Shown piece by piece: positions 8,002 to 16,132 of a DNA stretch of 52,983 nucleotides (position 1 is its first letter; the number at the start of each line of letters is the position of its first letter). A program made the translations under genes and the position numbers. The notes under the pieces are model-generated. The model did not search any database. It saw nothing but the letters and a program-made list of their open reading frames with translations, and was not told the origin of the DNA. Origin of the DNA: Paracoccaceae bacterium (GTDB taxonomy: Bacteria; Pseudomonadota; Alphaproteobacteria; Rhodobacterales; Rhodobacteraceae); assembly GCA_024742835.1 (NCBI GenBank), contig JANSXS010000018.1:1-52983 (forward strand), written 5' to 3'.

Positions 8002-10296
8002 TCACAACAGATCGTCGATCCGCACCCGCACCACGACCGAGCCGCGCACCGGTTTTTCCCAGCGGAACACGACCTCGTCATTATCCGGTCCCTGCTTGCT
8101 GTCATAATAGGGCATACCGTAATGCGGGTCGCCGTTCTCATCGCGGATCGGCCCCGACGGGATCAGCGATTCCACATGTTGCAGCCACGCGTTGAAGGGC
8201 AGCTTGGGCTTGGGCGCGATGGTCCAGGCGCGCTGCACGCTGGATTCGGTATGCTCCATCACCAGCGGATTCTGCACCGGGTTGCGCACATTGTGAAAGA
8301 TGTTGTCGCTGAACCGGATATTGTTGAATCGCTCATAATTGACCGTCGCAAAGGTAGTATCGACGCTTTCGAACTTGTCCAGTTCCCCATCGATCACCCT
8401 GATCGTGTTGCCGGTCACGGCCAGCCCGCTGACAAAATGCCCCGGCCCGTGCGGTTTCACCGTGAGAAAGGTGAACCACGGCGCGGCGCTGCTGCACAAA
8501 AAGATATTGCCGGTGATCGACAGCGACGAAAACGAAAACTCGCTGGCGAACTCCGGCTCGTGGTCATACTCGTTCGACCATTCGATCGCGCAGTTGTCGA
8601 TGTAATTGCCCGTGATCGTCGCGCGATTGTTGGTCCGGGTCAGCACGATCCCGGCAAGACGCGGGCCGGGATTGGCGCTGTCGCCCTGGAACAGGTGGTT
8701 GCCGGAAAAGATCGTGCTCGACCCGCCGATGATGGCGAAATGCCGGAACAGCGTGATCCGGCAATTGCGGATCTTGACGTCATTGGCATTGGTGTTGAGC
8801 GCGATGCTCGTGCGCTCGGTCGCCAGCTTGCTGCCCTCGTTGGAAATGAACTGACAGCGGTCGATCATCATGCCCTGATCGCCCTCACCCGGGGAGGTGA
8901 TGCACCGCTCGCGCGCACGGGTAAAGAAACAATCCTGAAACATGAATCCCTTGCCCGTCGGCGGCAGCATCACGGCACTGCAATCGCCGCTGCACTGGAA
9001 CTCGATATTCTGGAACAAGCACCGGGAAATCCGGCCGAACCGGCTGAAATCCAGCATGTATTTGAACCGGCGGAAGGTGAATGTCTGGGTGCCCGCAGCG
9101 TCATATAGCGGATGGCTCAGCGTGATCGTCTGCGCCGCCTCGTTCTTGTCGCGCACATAAATTTCGCGGCCCACACCGTTGCCCTGTACCAGCGATCCGA
9201 TCTCTATATTGGCCACGTTGACCACGCCGGTCAGCTGCTTGGGATCGCCAGGCGCATAGGTGGCCTGCGAGGTCACCACATCCACGTCGAAATTCGCTGT
9301 CGGCACAATCGAGATCTGCCCATCCTTGATCACATGCCGCATCCCGTAGGTGGTCCGGTTCGCCACCGCCGCCTGCATGTCGATCGGCGCGCGCAGTTCC
9401 ACCTTGCGCCCGCACATGTCCAGCTCGACATGGTCGGGGTTGTTCAAAAGCGCCTGATAGGCCTTCTTGAAGGCCATCTCGGTGTTCCCGCCAAACGCGT
9501 CGGAATAGGTCGGCAGATCGAAATTCTTGGTCAGCGACAGGATCTTGTCCGTGGGTATGGTCACATCGCCCTCGAACCGTACCGGCGACTGAAACGTCAC
9601 GCTTTCCCCCAGGAAATACGTGCCCGACGGGATCAGCACCTCGCGCCCCTGCGCCGCCGCGTCGGCAGCCTCGAAGGCGGCATGATCGTCCGTCGTCCCG
9701 TCCCCGACAGCGCCGTAATCGCGCACATCCACAATGCTCACGTAATCGCGCAGAAAGACGTTGGTCACATCCTCGATCTCGATATCGTCGATGCGTACCA
9801 CGCCACCGTTCGCCCCGATCAGATCCAGACCGAAATGCCCGTAAAGCGCGGTCGCCCCCCAGACCATATCGACACCCGCGCGATTGCCGCTGCCCACGAT
9901 CGCGCTGACCTCAACGACCTGCCCATAAGCGTTTAGCGCCACCTGCGGCCCGGTCATCGTGACGCCCGTCACCGCCGCGCCGCCCGCGCCGCCCGCCCAA
10001 CCGGCGATGCGCACGCTCGGCAGATTGCCCGCAACGGCCTTGATCCGCGCCCGCACCCGCAGGTAACATCCCGGCAGGATCGGCGTCTCGCCCATGTAGC
10101 GCAGTTTTTGCACGCTGTCGGTCTTCTGGATCTCTAGCGCTCCGCCGAAATCCTGATCCGCCGGCACGAAAGCTGCATTGAGCGCGTTCTCATAGCTGTC
10201 CGACCCCGGCGTGCCGTCGCCGCTCGACCACATCTCAAGGCCCTGCGCAAAAGCTGGCGGCGCAAAGACGATGCCATCGGTGATTGCCTTGTTCAT
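8002..10296 (-). CDS. Large right-handed beta-helix protein (pectate-lyase / GH28-related superfamily)
   Basis: The 764-residue protein starts at the ATG at 10296, preceded by a GGAAAGGGAA ribosome site, and has no recognisable signal peptide. Residues 1-180 look like a beta-sandwich carbohydrate-binding module. The pectate-lyase-3 entry motif DYGAVGDGTTDD lies at 193-204. Repeating turns follow with Asn/Gly ladders (FSGNHLFQGDSANPG, ITGNYIDNC, SITGNIFLCSSAAPW, VTGNTIRVIDG), as in a parallel beta helix. The catalytic residues of true polygalacturonases cannot be assigned. Plausible roles are polysaccharide binding or cleavage at the surface, or a phage/GTA-like spike. No phage or capsule genes are adjacent. 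Confidence 0.8.
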   Translation of the reverse strand: MNKAITDGIVFAPPAFAQGLEMWSSGDGTPGSDSYENALNAAFVPADQDFGGALEIQKTDSVQKLRYMGETPILPGCYLRVRARIKAVAGNLPSVRIAGWAGGAGGAAVTGVTMTGPQVALNAYGQVVEVSAIVGSGNRAGVDMVWGATALYGHFGLDLIGANGGVVRIDDIEIEDVTNVFLRDYVSIVDVRDYGAVGDGTTDDHAAFEAADAAAQGREVLIPSGTYFLGESVTFQSPVRFEGDVTIPTDKILSLTKNFDLPTYSDAFGGNTEMAFKKAYQALLNNPDHVELDMCGRKVELRAPIDMQAAVANRTTYGMRHVIKDGQISIVPTANFDVDVVTSQATYAPGDPKQLTGVVNVANIEIGSLVQGNGVGREIYVRDKNEAAQTITLSHPLYDAAGTQTFTFRRFKYMLDFSRFGRISRCLFQNIEFQCSGDCSAVMLPPTGKGFMFQDCFFTRARERCITSPGEGDQGMMIDRCQFISNEGSKLATERTSIALNTNANDVKIRNCRITLFRHFAIIGGSSTIFSGNHLFQGDSANPGPRLAGIVLTRTNNRATITGNYIDNCAIEWSNEYDHEPEFASEFSFSSLSITGNIFLCSSAAPWFTFLTVKPHGPGHFVSGLAVTGNTIRVIDGELDKFESVDTTFATVNYERFNNIRFSDNIFHNVRNPVQNPLVMEHTESSVQRAWTIAPKPKLPFNAWLQHVESLIPSGPIRDENGDPHYGMPYYDSKQGPDNDEVVFRWEKPVRGSVVVRVRIDDLL

Positions 10297-10511
10297 GAAT
10301 TTCCCTTTCCACGCCGGGCGCTGCCGCCCTGGCATCACGAATTGCCATCCGACAGGCGCGGAAAACTGCGCCGCGCCCGATGGACAAGGGACATATCCTG
10401 CAAGGTCTTAACAGGGTCAGAGAGCACCGTGACGATGGGCGTTGCCCGCCGACATGGCCGGTGTTTCAAACATAGCGCAACACGCTGTAAGATCGGCCTC
10501 TTTTCTGCGCT

Positions 10512-11576
10512 TCAGGCCATGCCACCCTGCACCAGCCGGTCCGCCAGCCGGGCATAGGCTTCGGCCACCGGGCCGTCACCCATGGCCACGGGTCGGCCTT
10601 CATCACCGCCGATGCGAGTCTCCAGATCAATCGGCAGGGCCGCGAGCAAAGGCAGGCCAAGCGCCTCGGCTTCGGCAGTGACGCCGCCATGACCAAAGAT
10701 ATGCGCCTCATGCCCGCATTCGGGACAGTGAAACATCGACATGTTCTCGATCAGGCCCAGGATCGGCGTCTTCATCGTCCGGAACATGTCCATCGCCTTG
10801 CGCGCATCGAGCAACGCCACATCCTGTGGCGTCGACACCACCAGCGCGCCGGTGGGCGCAGCCCGCTGACACAGCGTCAGCTGCACATCCCCGGTGCCCG
10901 GCGGCAGATCGACGATCAGCACGTCCAACGCGCCCCAGCGCACCTGGCTCATCATTTGCTGCAAGGCCCCCATCAGCATCGGCCCGCGCCAGATCACCGC
11001 CTTGCCCGTCTCCATCATCAGGCCGATCGACATCACCGTGACCCCATGCGCCCGCATCGGCTCGATCGTCTCGCCATCGGGGCTGGAAACCCGTGCTTCC
11101 AGCCCCATCATGCGCGGCAGGCTCGGCCCGTGAATATCCCCGTCAAGCAGCCCCACGCGCCGCCCTGCCCGCGCCAGCGCAACCGCAAGATTTGCCGCGA
11201 CCGTGGATTTGCCAACCCCGCCCTTGCCACTGGCCACCGCAAGCACGGATTGCACATCGGCGGGCCGGATCGAGCTTTGCCCGCCCTTGGGATGCCCCCC
11301 GACCTTCAGTTGCGGCGCGGGTTTTTCCGGGGTCGGCGCAGTCAACGCCACACGCGCCATCGTAACACCACGCACGGACATCGCGGCCCGCTCGGCGGCT
11401 GCGCGCAGCGGCTCCATCATACGCGCGACCGCCGCGTCGGGGGCCTCGATCACGAAGGACACCTCCCCAGCCTCGATTCGCAGTGCCCGCACCATGTCGC
11501 GGCTGATCAACGTGCCGCCATCGGGCAAGTCCAGCTTGCCCAGCTCATTCCGGATCTGCTCAAGGATATCGCTCAT
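10512..11576 (-). CDS. apbC: Fe-S cluster carrier ATPase ApbC/Mrp (NBP35 family)
   Basis: ApbC/Mrp binds a transferable [4Fe-4S] cluster and hands it to apo-proteins in the cytoplasm. The 354-residue protein has an N-terminal DUF59/MIP18-like domain (residues 1-80). The P-loop GKGGVGKST is at 117-125, LDGDIHGPS at 144-152 and DLPPGTGD at 223-230. The cluster-binding CPEC motif is at Cys284/Cys287. Length and motif order are normal. It is a single minus-strand unit: 215 bases separate it from the beta-helix gene, and its start faces the hairpin-RNA promoter region. It could support the cytochrome and Fe-S load of the neighbouring sox system, although the family is general housekeeping. Confidence 0.96.
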   Translation of the reverse strand: MSDILEQIRNELGKLDLPDGGTLISRDMVRALRIEAGEVSFVIEAPDAAVARMMEPLRAAAERAAMSVRGVTMARVALTAPTPEKPAPQLKVGGHPKGGQSSIRPADVQSVLAVASGKGGVGKSTVAANLAVALARAGRRVGLLDGDIHGPSLPRMMGLEARVSSPDGETIEPMRAHGVTVMSIGLMMETGKAVIWRGPMLMGALQQMMSQVRWGALDVLIVDLPPGTGDVQLTLCQRAAPTGALVVSTPQDVALLDARKAMDMFRTMKTPILGLIENMSMFHCPECGHEAHIFGHGGVTAEAEALGLPLLAALPIDLETRIGGDEGRPVAMGDGPVAEAYARLADRLVQGGMA

Positions 11577-11718
11577 CGCCCGATTTCTCCGCGTTTGCCC
11601 GTCTATCCGTCACATCCTGTTTCAAACAGGAAATGACCTTCACGGCCAGCCCGAATTTCCGTTTCAACTGCGCCTGTTTTTCAATCCAACCGCCTGAGAA
11701 CAGGTCAGAAACCCTTAT

Positions 11719-11781
11719 GCATTTTCTGCATGGCAGAAATGCGCAGAGGGCTATTGTGCAAGTGCAGCATTTGCTTATCTT
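11719..11781 (+). promoter_or_regulatory. Probable promoter and upstream palindrome for the twin hairpin RNAs
   Basis: TTGTGC at 11754-11759 and TATCTT at 11776-11781, separated by 16 bases, are the best -35/-10 pair upstream of the hairpin RNAs. An imperfect palindrome at 11719-11742 (gcattttctgc, then gcagaaatgc) lies just upstream and could bind a regulator. The sequence style resembles, from memory, promoters of DUF1127-cuckoo RNA units in Rhodobacterales. This assignment is by eye only. Confidence 0.4.
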
Positions 11782-11806
11782 CAACGTACCAGAACGAACA
11801 AAAGAT

Positions 11807-11880
11807 CGGGTGTCACTCCTCCTCCCTTGGCACCTGTGACGGCGGCAACCCCGCTCTCCTCCCAAAGGGGAAGCCGCCTT
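11807..11880 (+). ncRNA. Cuckoo/CcsR-like small RNA, unit 1 (two anti-Shine-Dalgarno hairpins)
   Basis: Two stem-loops present pyrimidine loops complementary to ribosome-binding sites. Hairpin 1 pairs GGTGTC (11809-11814) with GGCACC (11829-11834) around the loop ACTCCTCCTCCCTT. Hairpin 2 pairs GGCGGC (11841-11846) with GCCGCC (11873-11878), then an AA/AA internal loop, then CCCC (11849-11852) with GGGG (11867-11870) around a loop containing CTCTCCTCCC. This two-hairpin CCUCCUCCC architecture is that of the CcsR RNAs of Rhodobacter sphaeroides (cuckoo RNA family), which are stress-induced and modulate C1 metabolism and pyruvate dehydrogenase. In known loci they lie downstream of a small DUF1127 gene; none is present here. 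Ends are estimates. Confidence 0.8.
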
Positions 11881-11903
11881 AAATACCGGATCCGCAAGGA
11901 TCC

Positions 11904-11996
11904 TGCGAGACGCGAAAGGTCCCTCTCCTCCTCCCTGGGGCCTGACGTGACCAACGGCGGCGCCTCTCCTCCTCCCTGGCGTCGCCGTTTTTTTTG
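11904..11996 (+). ncRNA. Cuckoo/CcsR-like small RNA, unit 2 (two anti-Shine-Dalgarno hairpins)
   Basis: This unit repeats unit 1 about 110 bases downstream. Hairpin 3 pairs AGGTCCC (11917-11923) with GGGGCCT (11937-11943) around the loop TCTCCTCCTCCCT. Hairpin 4 pairs AACGGCGGCGCC (11953-11964) with GGCGTCGCCGTT (11978-11989) around the same 13-base loop and runs into eight T. A GGATCC-GCAA-GGATCC hairpin with a GNRA tetraloop (11888-11903) separates the units and may mark a processing site. The two identical loops strengthen the case for selection on the CCUCCUCCC motif. Confidence 0.8.
11953..11995 (+). terminator. Rho-independent terminator of the twin hairpin RNAs
   Basis: A 12-bp stem (one G-U pair) at 11953-11964/11978-11989 is followed by TTTTTTTT at 11988-11995. 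It doubles as hairpin 4 of the RNA, so the terminator loop itself displays the anti-Shine-Dalgarno motif. Confidence 0.85.
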
Positions 11997-12107
11997 CCCG
12001 CACACAGCCGGGCAGGACCATCTTCAATTCAATGCATCATCCGTTCAGGCCGCCCGCCGCGCTGCCCCTGCCACTTCAGCTCGGCGATGCGAAAGCGTAT
12101 CGCATTC

Positions 12108-12220
12108 AAAGCGTTTTGCGAAAAACCTGAATCACAGCTTTTCGTAAATGCACGCAACAGACCAGCGTTGCACGCGTTTCACCTTCAATTGATGTCTCAG
12201 GGGAAAGGCGAAATGCTCTA
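12108..12220 (+). repeat. Diverged copy of the ~116-bp palindromic intergenic repeat
   Basis: The element begins AAAGCGTTTTGCGAAAAACC and ends GGCGAAATGCTCTA, with CGTTGCACGCGTTTC in the middle. It aligns over its whole length with the copy at 13856-13971 in the same orientation, with scattered substitutions. It is the most decayed full-length copy in the window. Confidence 0.7.
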
Positions 12221-12465
12221 ACTGCGCACGGGTATTCATCGAACCGTGCGAGGCAGCGTTTGCGAAGCACAACGCGTTCGCGGCGTCCGCTAAATTCGAT
12301 TGAACAAACCACGCTTCAAAGCGTTTCATGAAAAAAAATCAGAACCATGTATTTTCGCACAAGGACATGCACTTAACAGAAAAAGGCACACCGGCCAAAG
12401 CCGCACGCCCCCATCTTGTTCTTGGCGAAATACGCAATCCCTATTCGCCCGTCGGCTGGTATGGC

Positions 12466-12526
12466 GCGCGGCCCCTTTGACGGGCGCGGGGCGGGCGGGT
12501 GGGCGCGACCGTCAAAGGGGCCGCGC
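12466..12526 (-). terminator. Large GC-rich hairpin at the 3' end of the sox operon
   Basis: An 18-bp perfect inverted repeat pairs 12466-12483 (GCGCGGCCCCTTTGACGG) with 12509-12526 around a 25-base GC-rich loop. It lies ten bases beyond the soxF stop codon at 12537. No T-run follows the stem on the minus strand, so it may stabilise the message end or work with Rho instead of acting as an intrinsic terminator. Confidence 0.6.
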
Positions 12527-12536
12527 CCTTCAGGTC

Positions 12537-13805
12537 TTATCCGAACATGTCCTCGGTAATGCCCGCATACCAGCCAAGGCTTTCATTATAGGTCGCCTTG
12601 CGCAGCGCGCTGTCCTCGCCGGTTTGGCTGATGAACCCATCCACCTTGGCGATCTTCTCATCCGTCGCCTGGTAGGAAGCGCCCACTTTCACGCCATCAT
12701 CCGTATCAATAAGGCTCCAGCAGGTGTTCGAGAATTTCGCCGGGAACACCCGTGATCCCAGCAATGCACCACGCACCGCCATCGCCGCAACCTTGGCCTG
12801 GCTGTTGGCCGAATAGCCCGATTTCGGCATATCGCCCTGGTTGGTGGCATCGCCCAGTATATGGATGTTCTCGTCCATACGCGACTGCATGGTATGCGGC
12901 ACGACCGGGGCCCAGTTGCCCTCCATCACGCCCGCCATCTCACAGATCCGCCCCGCCTTTTGCGCCGGGATCACGTTGCAGGCATCGACCTTTTCCACCA
13001 CGCCGTCGATGCTCACCGTCATCTCGTCTGGATTCACAGTGACGTTGCCGCCACCGAAATCCGGGCCAAGCCAGTCGACCATACCGCTATAGTGCTTTTG
13101 CCAGCCTTCCTGGAACAGCGCCATTTTCGAGAATTTGGGCTTGGGATCGGCCACCAGTATCTTCGCGGTCGGGTTTATCTCGCTCAGCAGATGCGCCACC
13201 ATGCTCACACGCTCATAGGGGCCGGGCGGGCAGCGGAACGGGTTCGGCGGCGCGACCATCGCAAACAGCCCGCCTTCCGGCATCGCCTCGATCTGGGCTT
13301 TCAACAGCTCTGTCTGGCTGCCCGCTTTGTAGGCATGAGGCATCTTGTTCTGCGCGGCCACGCTCCAGCCCGGCACCGCATCTTCAACGAAATCAATCCC
13401 CGGACTCAGGATCAGCCGGTCATAGGGCAACACCGCCCCACCCGCCAGCGTCACCGTCTTTGCGGTATTGTCCACGCCCACGGCCCAGTCATGCACCACA
13501 TTGACGCCGTAATCGGTGGCCAGCGTCCCATAGCTGTGCCCGATCGAGCTGATATCGCGGAACCCGCCGATATACAGGTTCGAGAAAAAACAGGTGTAGT
13601 ATTGCCGTGTCGGCTCTACCAGGGTCACGTCGATCTCGCCCGCGCCATCCTTGGCCAGATAGCGCGCGGCCGTCGCGCCACCCGCGCCGCCGCCGATCAC
13701 CACCACACGCGCCTTGCCATGGCCCGCAGCCCGGACCATCGGAGCCGAAAGCGCCACCGCCGCCGCGGCTCCCGTGCCAATAAAGGCTCTTCTATTCAGT
13801 GTCAT
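12537..13805 (-). CDS. soxF: SoxF, flavocytochrome c sulfide dehydrogenase flavin subunit
   Basis: SoxF is the periplasmic FAD subunit that pairs with cytochrome SoxE and shows sulfide dehydrogenase activity. The 422-residue precursor has a twin-arginine-like signal (NRRAFIGTGAAAAVALSAP). The FAD-binding motif VVVIGGGAGGATAARYL follows at about 34-50. Cys72 in YYTCFFSN corresponds to the covalent FAD-linking cysteine of FccB. Cys192 (NPFRCPPGPY) and Cys362 (SNTCWSLI) match the redox-active disulfide. The ATG at 13805 has an AGGGAGGAG site eight bases upstream. It is the last gene of the minus-strand sox operon, separated from soxE by a palindromic repeat. Confidence 0.93.
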   Translation of the reverse strand: MTLNRRAFIGTGAAAAVALSAPMVRAAGHGKARVVVIGGGAGGATAARYLAKDGAGEIDVTLVEPTRQYYTCFFSNLYIGGFRDISSIGHSYGTLATDYGVNVVHDWAVGVDNTAKTVTLAGGAVLPYDRLILSPGIDFVEDAVPGWSVAAQNKMPHAYKAGSQTELLKAQIEAMPEGGLFAMVAPPNPFRCPPGPYERVSMVAHLLSEINPTAKILVADPKPKFSKMALFQEGWQKHYSGMVDWLGPDFGGGNVTVNPDEMTVSIDGVVEKVDACNVIPAQKAGRICEMAGVMEGNWAPVVPHTMQSRMDENIHILGDATNQGDMPKSGYSANSQAKVAAMAVRGALLGSRVFPAKFSNTCWSLIDTDDGVKVGASYQATDEKIAKVDGFISQTGEDSALRKATYNESLGWYAGITEDMFG

Positions 13806-13855
13806 GCAGGTCTCCTCCCTAAATGGACCAGTGTTGCACCGCTTATGTTGCGGCT

Positions 13856-13971
13856 TAAAGCGTTTCGCGAAAAACCTGCCGCGCAGATTTTCGAGAAACG
13901 CAGTACTCTGTTCAGTCGTTGCACGCGTTCCGCCTTTCGCTGATGTTTTAGCTTAAAGGCGGAACGCTTTA
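13856..13971 (+). repeat. ~116-bp palindromic intergenic repeat inserted between soxE and soxF
   Basis: The element runs from CTTAAAGCGTTTCGCG to GGCGGAACGCTTTA and contains GTTGCACGCGTTCCGCC. Its outer ends are complementary (AAAGCGTT against AACGCTTT). Its last bases TTA (13969-13971) are the TAA stop codon of soxE read on the minus strand. The other clear copies are at 43029-43166 and 50511-50626, in the opposite orientation. Confidence 0.85.
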
Positions 13972-14673
13972 GTCGATCGTCTTGAAATAGGCCGCCAGCG
14001 CCGCGATCTCCTCATCGCTCAGCCTGCCGGCCATCATCTGCATCACCGGATGCGGTCGAAGCTTCTGTTTATAAGCGTGCATTGCAACGACAAAATCCTC
14101 TGATGGCCAGTTGTTGATGGACGGTATACCGTCATCGTTACCATCCCGTTGATGACAGGTCGAACATTCGCTCGACAGATATTCGCCATAGGCCGGGTCG
14201 CCCACAATCGCCAGGATCTCGGGCGGCAGATCCACCTCGGGCGCGCGCGCCGTCGGGTCCGCCTCGGGGATGTCGCGGGGATTATCCGAAAAACGCCGCA
14301 GATATGCCAGCAGATCGGCACGCTCTTGCGCGTCTTCCAGCCCGTCAAAATTCATTCGCGTGCCGCTCACCAGCGCCTTGGGGTTCTCGATATAGGCATC
14401 CAGCGTGCGCAAATGCCATTCCAGACCATCGGCCCCGGCCCGCCGCAGACTATCGGAATAGGCATAGCCATCCCCGACAGAGGCCGCGCGCCGCCCGAAC
14501 AAACCGTTCAGATGCGGCCCGATGCCGTTCTCGGCACCACGTCCCACCTCGTGGCAGGCCGCACAATAATCATAGATCTCGGCACCGCGTTCGGCATCGC
14601 CGATCTCGTCGGCCACAGCCGCGCTTCCGACCAGAACCGCGGCCAGAGCCGCTGTCAGGCTTGTGATCTTCAT
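13969..14673 (-). CDS. soxE: SoxE, periplasmic dihaem cytochrome c
   Basis: SoxE is the cytochrome partner of flavoprotein SoxF. The 234-residue precursor has a Sec signal (cut near AVADE) and two class-I cytochrome c domains with CAACH at 37-41 and CSTCH at 170-174. The distal Met of domain 1 is likely in SGTRMNF and that of domain 2 in the PVMQMMAG segment. The start ATG at 14673 has a GAGGAGGAG site upstream. It is separated from soxD by 280 bases that hold two small hairpins but no gene, so it may have its own promoter. Its stop codon is formed by the end of a palindromic repeat. Confidence 0.92.
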   Translation of the reverse strand: MKITSLTAALAAVLVGSAAVADEIGDAERGAEIYDYCAACHEVGRGAENGIGPHLNGLFGRRAASVGDGYAYSDSLRRAGADGLEWHLRTLDAYIENPKALVSGTRMNFDGLEDAQERADLLAYLRRFSDNPRDIPEADPTARAPEVDLPPEILAIVGDPAYGEYLSSECSTCHQRDGNDDGIPSINNWPSEDFVVAMHAYKQKLRPHPVMQMMAGRLSDEEIAALAAYFKTID

Positions 14674-14953
14674 TGGGGTTCGCTCCTCCTCAAACGCCTC
14701 TCCCGACTATCCGTTCGCGGCCTCAGCCGCTGTCAACCTTTCGCAAAAAGCGTTCCGCAAAAGGAAAAACCCGCCCCGCGCACGGCCATGGCCGAACGCT
14801 GGTACGGGTTTTCAACAGGCCACCGCACGTCCTGCGCGCGGCACATCTGTGAATGTTAAGCATGATCACACCTCCCATGGATCATGGCCGAGTGTGCCAC
14901 GGAGCACACAAAATGCAAGCGAGGCCGGTGATATCCGGCCCCGCCTTGTCATA

Positions 14954-16132
14954 TTACTGGGAATACGACTTTAGATATTCAACGATCGCGGCTTGATCGT
15001 CCTCTTTGCGCAGTCCTGCAAAGGACATCTTGGTGCCTTTGGCATAGCCCTTGGGATCCGCAAGGAATGCGATCATTTCAGCTTCGGTCCAGGTCGTCCC
15101 GGCCTCGCCCATCTCGGCCAGAACCTTGGAATACTTGAAATCGTCCAAACCACCGATGGCCCGGCCCATCACATCGTTCAGATGCGGACCGACCCGGTTC
15201 TTGGCCCCATCACCCACCATGTGGCAGGCTTGGCACTTGCGGAACACTTTTTCACCATCGGCCACCAGATCCGCGTTCAGCGCCGCAGTCTGTACGGCTG
15301 CCTCCACAGCGGGCTCGGCTGTCGCGGGTTCTGCCGCGGCCAGTTCGACCTTGGCTGCGGCGGCCTCTTCCTCGGCGTCGGCTTCTTCGGGTGTCACGTC
15401 CAGAACGGCGGCGCGCATCGTGATCTCGACACTGTCCTTGCAGTTTTCCATGCAAGGCTCCACATCCCAGAAATGTGCCTCGGTTTCTTCGCGGTCATCC
15501 ACAATGAACCCGTCGGCATTGGGCATTTCCACCTCAAGGAAATTCTCGTTCGACAGAACGAAATCATCCTCCACCAGATAGTTGGAATACAGGATGTACG
15601 CCGTGATCGCATAGGTGTCGTCAACGCTCAGCGTCTGCGCCCCGCCATAGGGCATGGAGCGATGCACATAATCCCACGCCGTCGACAGGTAGGGCCAGTA
15701 GCTGCCCACCGTCTTCAGCGGATCCTCGTCCGCCAGGGTACCATCGCCCCCGGACAGCTTGGGCCAGTTATCGACGCCCTCCGCGAATTCACCGTGGCAC
15801 ACGGCGCAGGCGTTGGAAAACAGCATCTCGCCATCCGCAACCGATCCCGACCCTGCGGGCAGTTCCGATGCGTTGGGGCTTATTTCCAGATCCCATGCCG
15901 CGATCTCTTCGGGCAGCGCCTTGCGCCCGATCCCCATCGGCCCTTCCGAGGGGCCGGGCTTGGCATTCGCCGCCGCGATCAACATGCCGTAAACCGAATT
16001 CGGCGCGTCCGTCATTTTCGGCGCTTCGGCGGGCAATGGCGTGACAAAGCGGTCCGCGAAATTCGCGGCCCCCACCAGCGTCACACCGACGCCGACAATC
16101 GCCACCGCGTACAGATTAAGAGACTTCGACAT
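14954..16132 (-). CDS. soxD: SoxD, dihaem cytochrome c subunit of sulfane dehydrogenase
   Basis: SoxD takes electrons from molybdoprotein SoxC while the sulfane sulfur on SoxY is oxidised. The 392-residue protein has an N-terminal hydrophobic segment (residues 5-25) as signal or anchor. Haem site 1 is CAVCH at 109-113. An Ala/Glu-rich linker (about 248-285) leads to haem site 2, CQACH, at 300-304, followed by VGPHLNDVMGR. This two-domain plan with a flexible acidic linker is the normal SoxD form. The start at 16132 overlaps the soxC stop by 17 bases and has a GGGGAGG site inside soxC, so the two are translationally coupled. Confidence 0.94.
   Translation of the reverse strand: MSKSLNLYAVAIVGVGVTLVGAANFADRFVTPLPAEAPKMTDAPNSVYGMLIAAANAKPGPSEGPMGIGRKALPEEIAAWDLEISPNASELPAGSGSVADGEMLFSNACAVCHGEFAEGVDNWPKLSGGDGTLADEDPLKTVGSYWPYLSTAWDYVHRSMPYGGAQTLSVDDTYAITAYILYSNYLVEDDFVLSNENFLEVEMPNADGFIVDDREETEAHFWDVEPCMENCKDSVEITMRAAVLDVTPEEADAEEEAAAAKVELAAAEPATAEPAVEAAVQTAALNADLVADGEKVFRKCQACHMVGDGAKNRVGPHLNDVMGRAIGGLDDFKYSKVLAEMGEAGTTWTEAEMIAFLADPKGYAKGTKMSFAGLRKEDDQAAIVEYLKSYSQ

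Larger units (their letters stand above)
12001..12536. other. Gene-free region with decayed repeats between the hairpin RNAs and soxF
   Basis: No credible coding frame was found in these 536 bases. They hold a diverged copy of the 116-bp palindromic repeat at 12108-12220, a possible further decayed half copy around 12316-12370 (caaagcgtttcatgaaaa), and the long GC-rich inverted repeat after soxF. The sequence between the repeats is AT-richer than the surroundings and looks like accumulated, decaying repeat DNA. Confidence 0.6.

Noticed and set aside
11633..11839. 68-codon plus-strand frame upstream of and into the hairpin RNAs, considered as a DUF1127 host gene
   Set aside because: It lacks DUF1127 features (Arg-rich helix, LxDIGL-like end) and its end overlaps the first structured hairpin.
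11807..11996. CCTCCT stretches read as ribosome-binding sites of minus-strand genes
   Set aside because: Each is centred in a perfect stem-loop and no minus-strand gene starts beside them.
14744..14775. Possible further copy of the palindromic repeat upstream of soxE
   Set aside because: Only a short AAAGCGTTCCGC-like stretch matches; the rest does not align.
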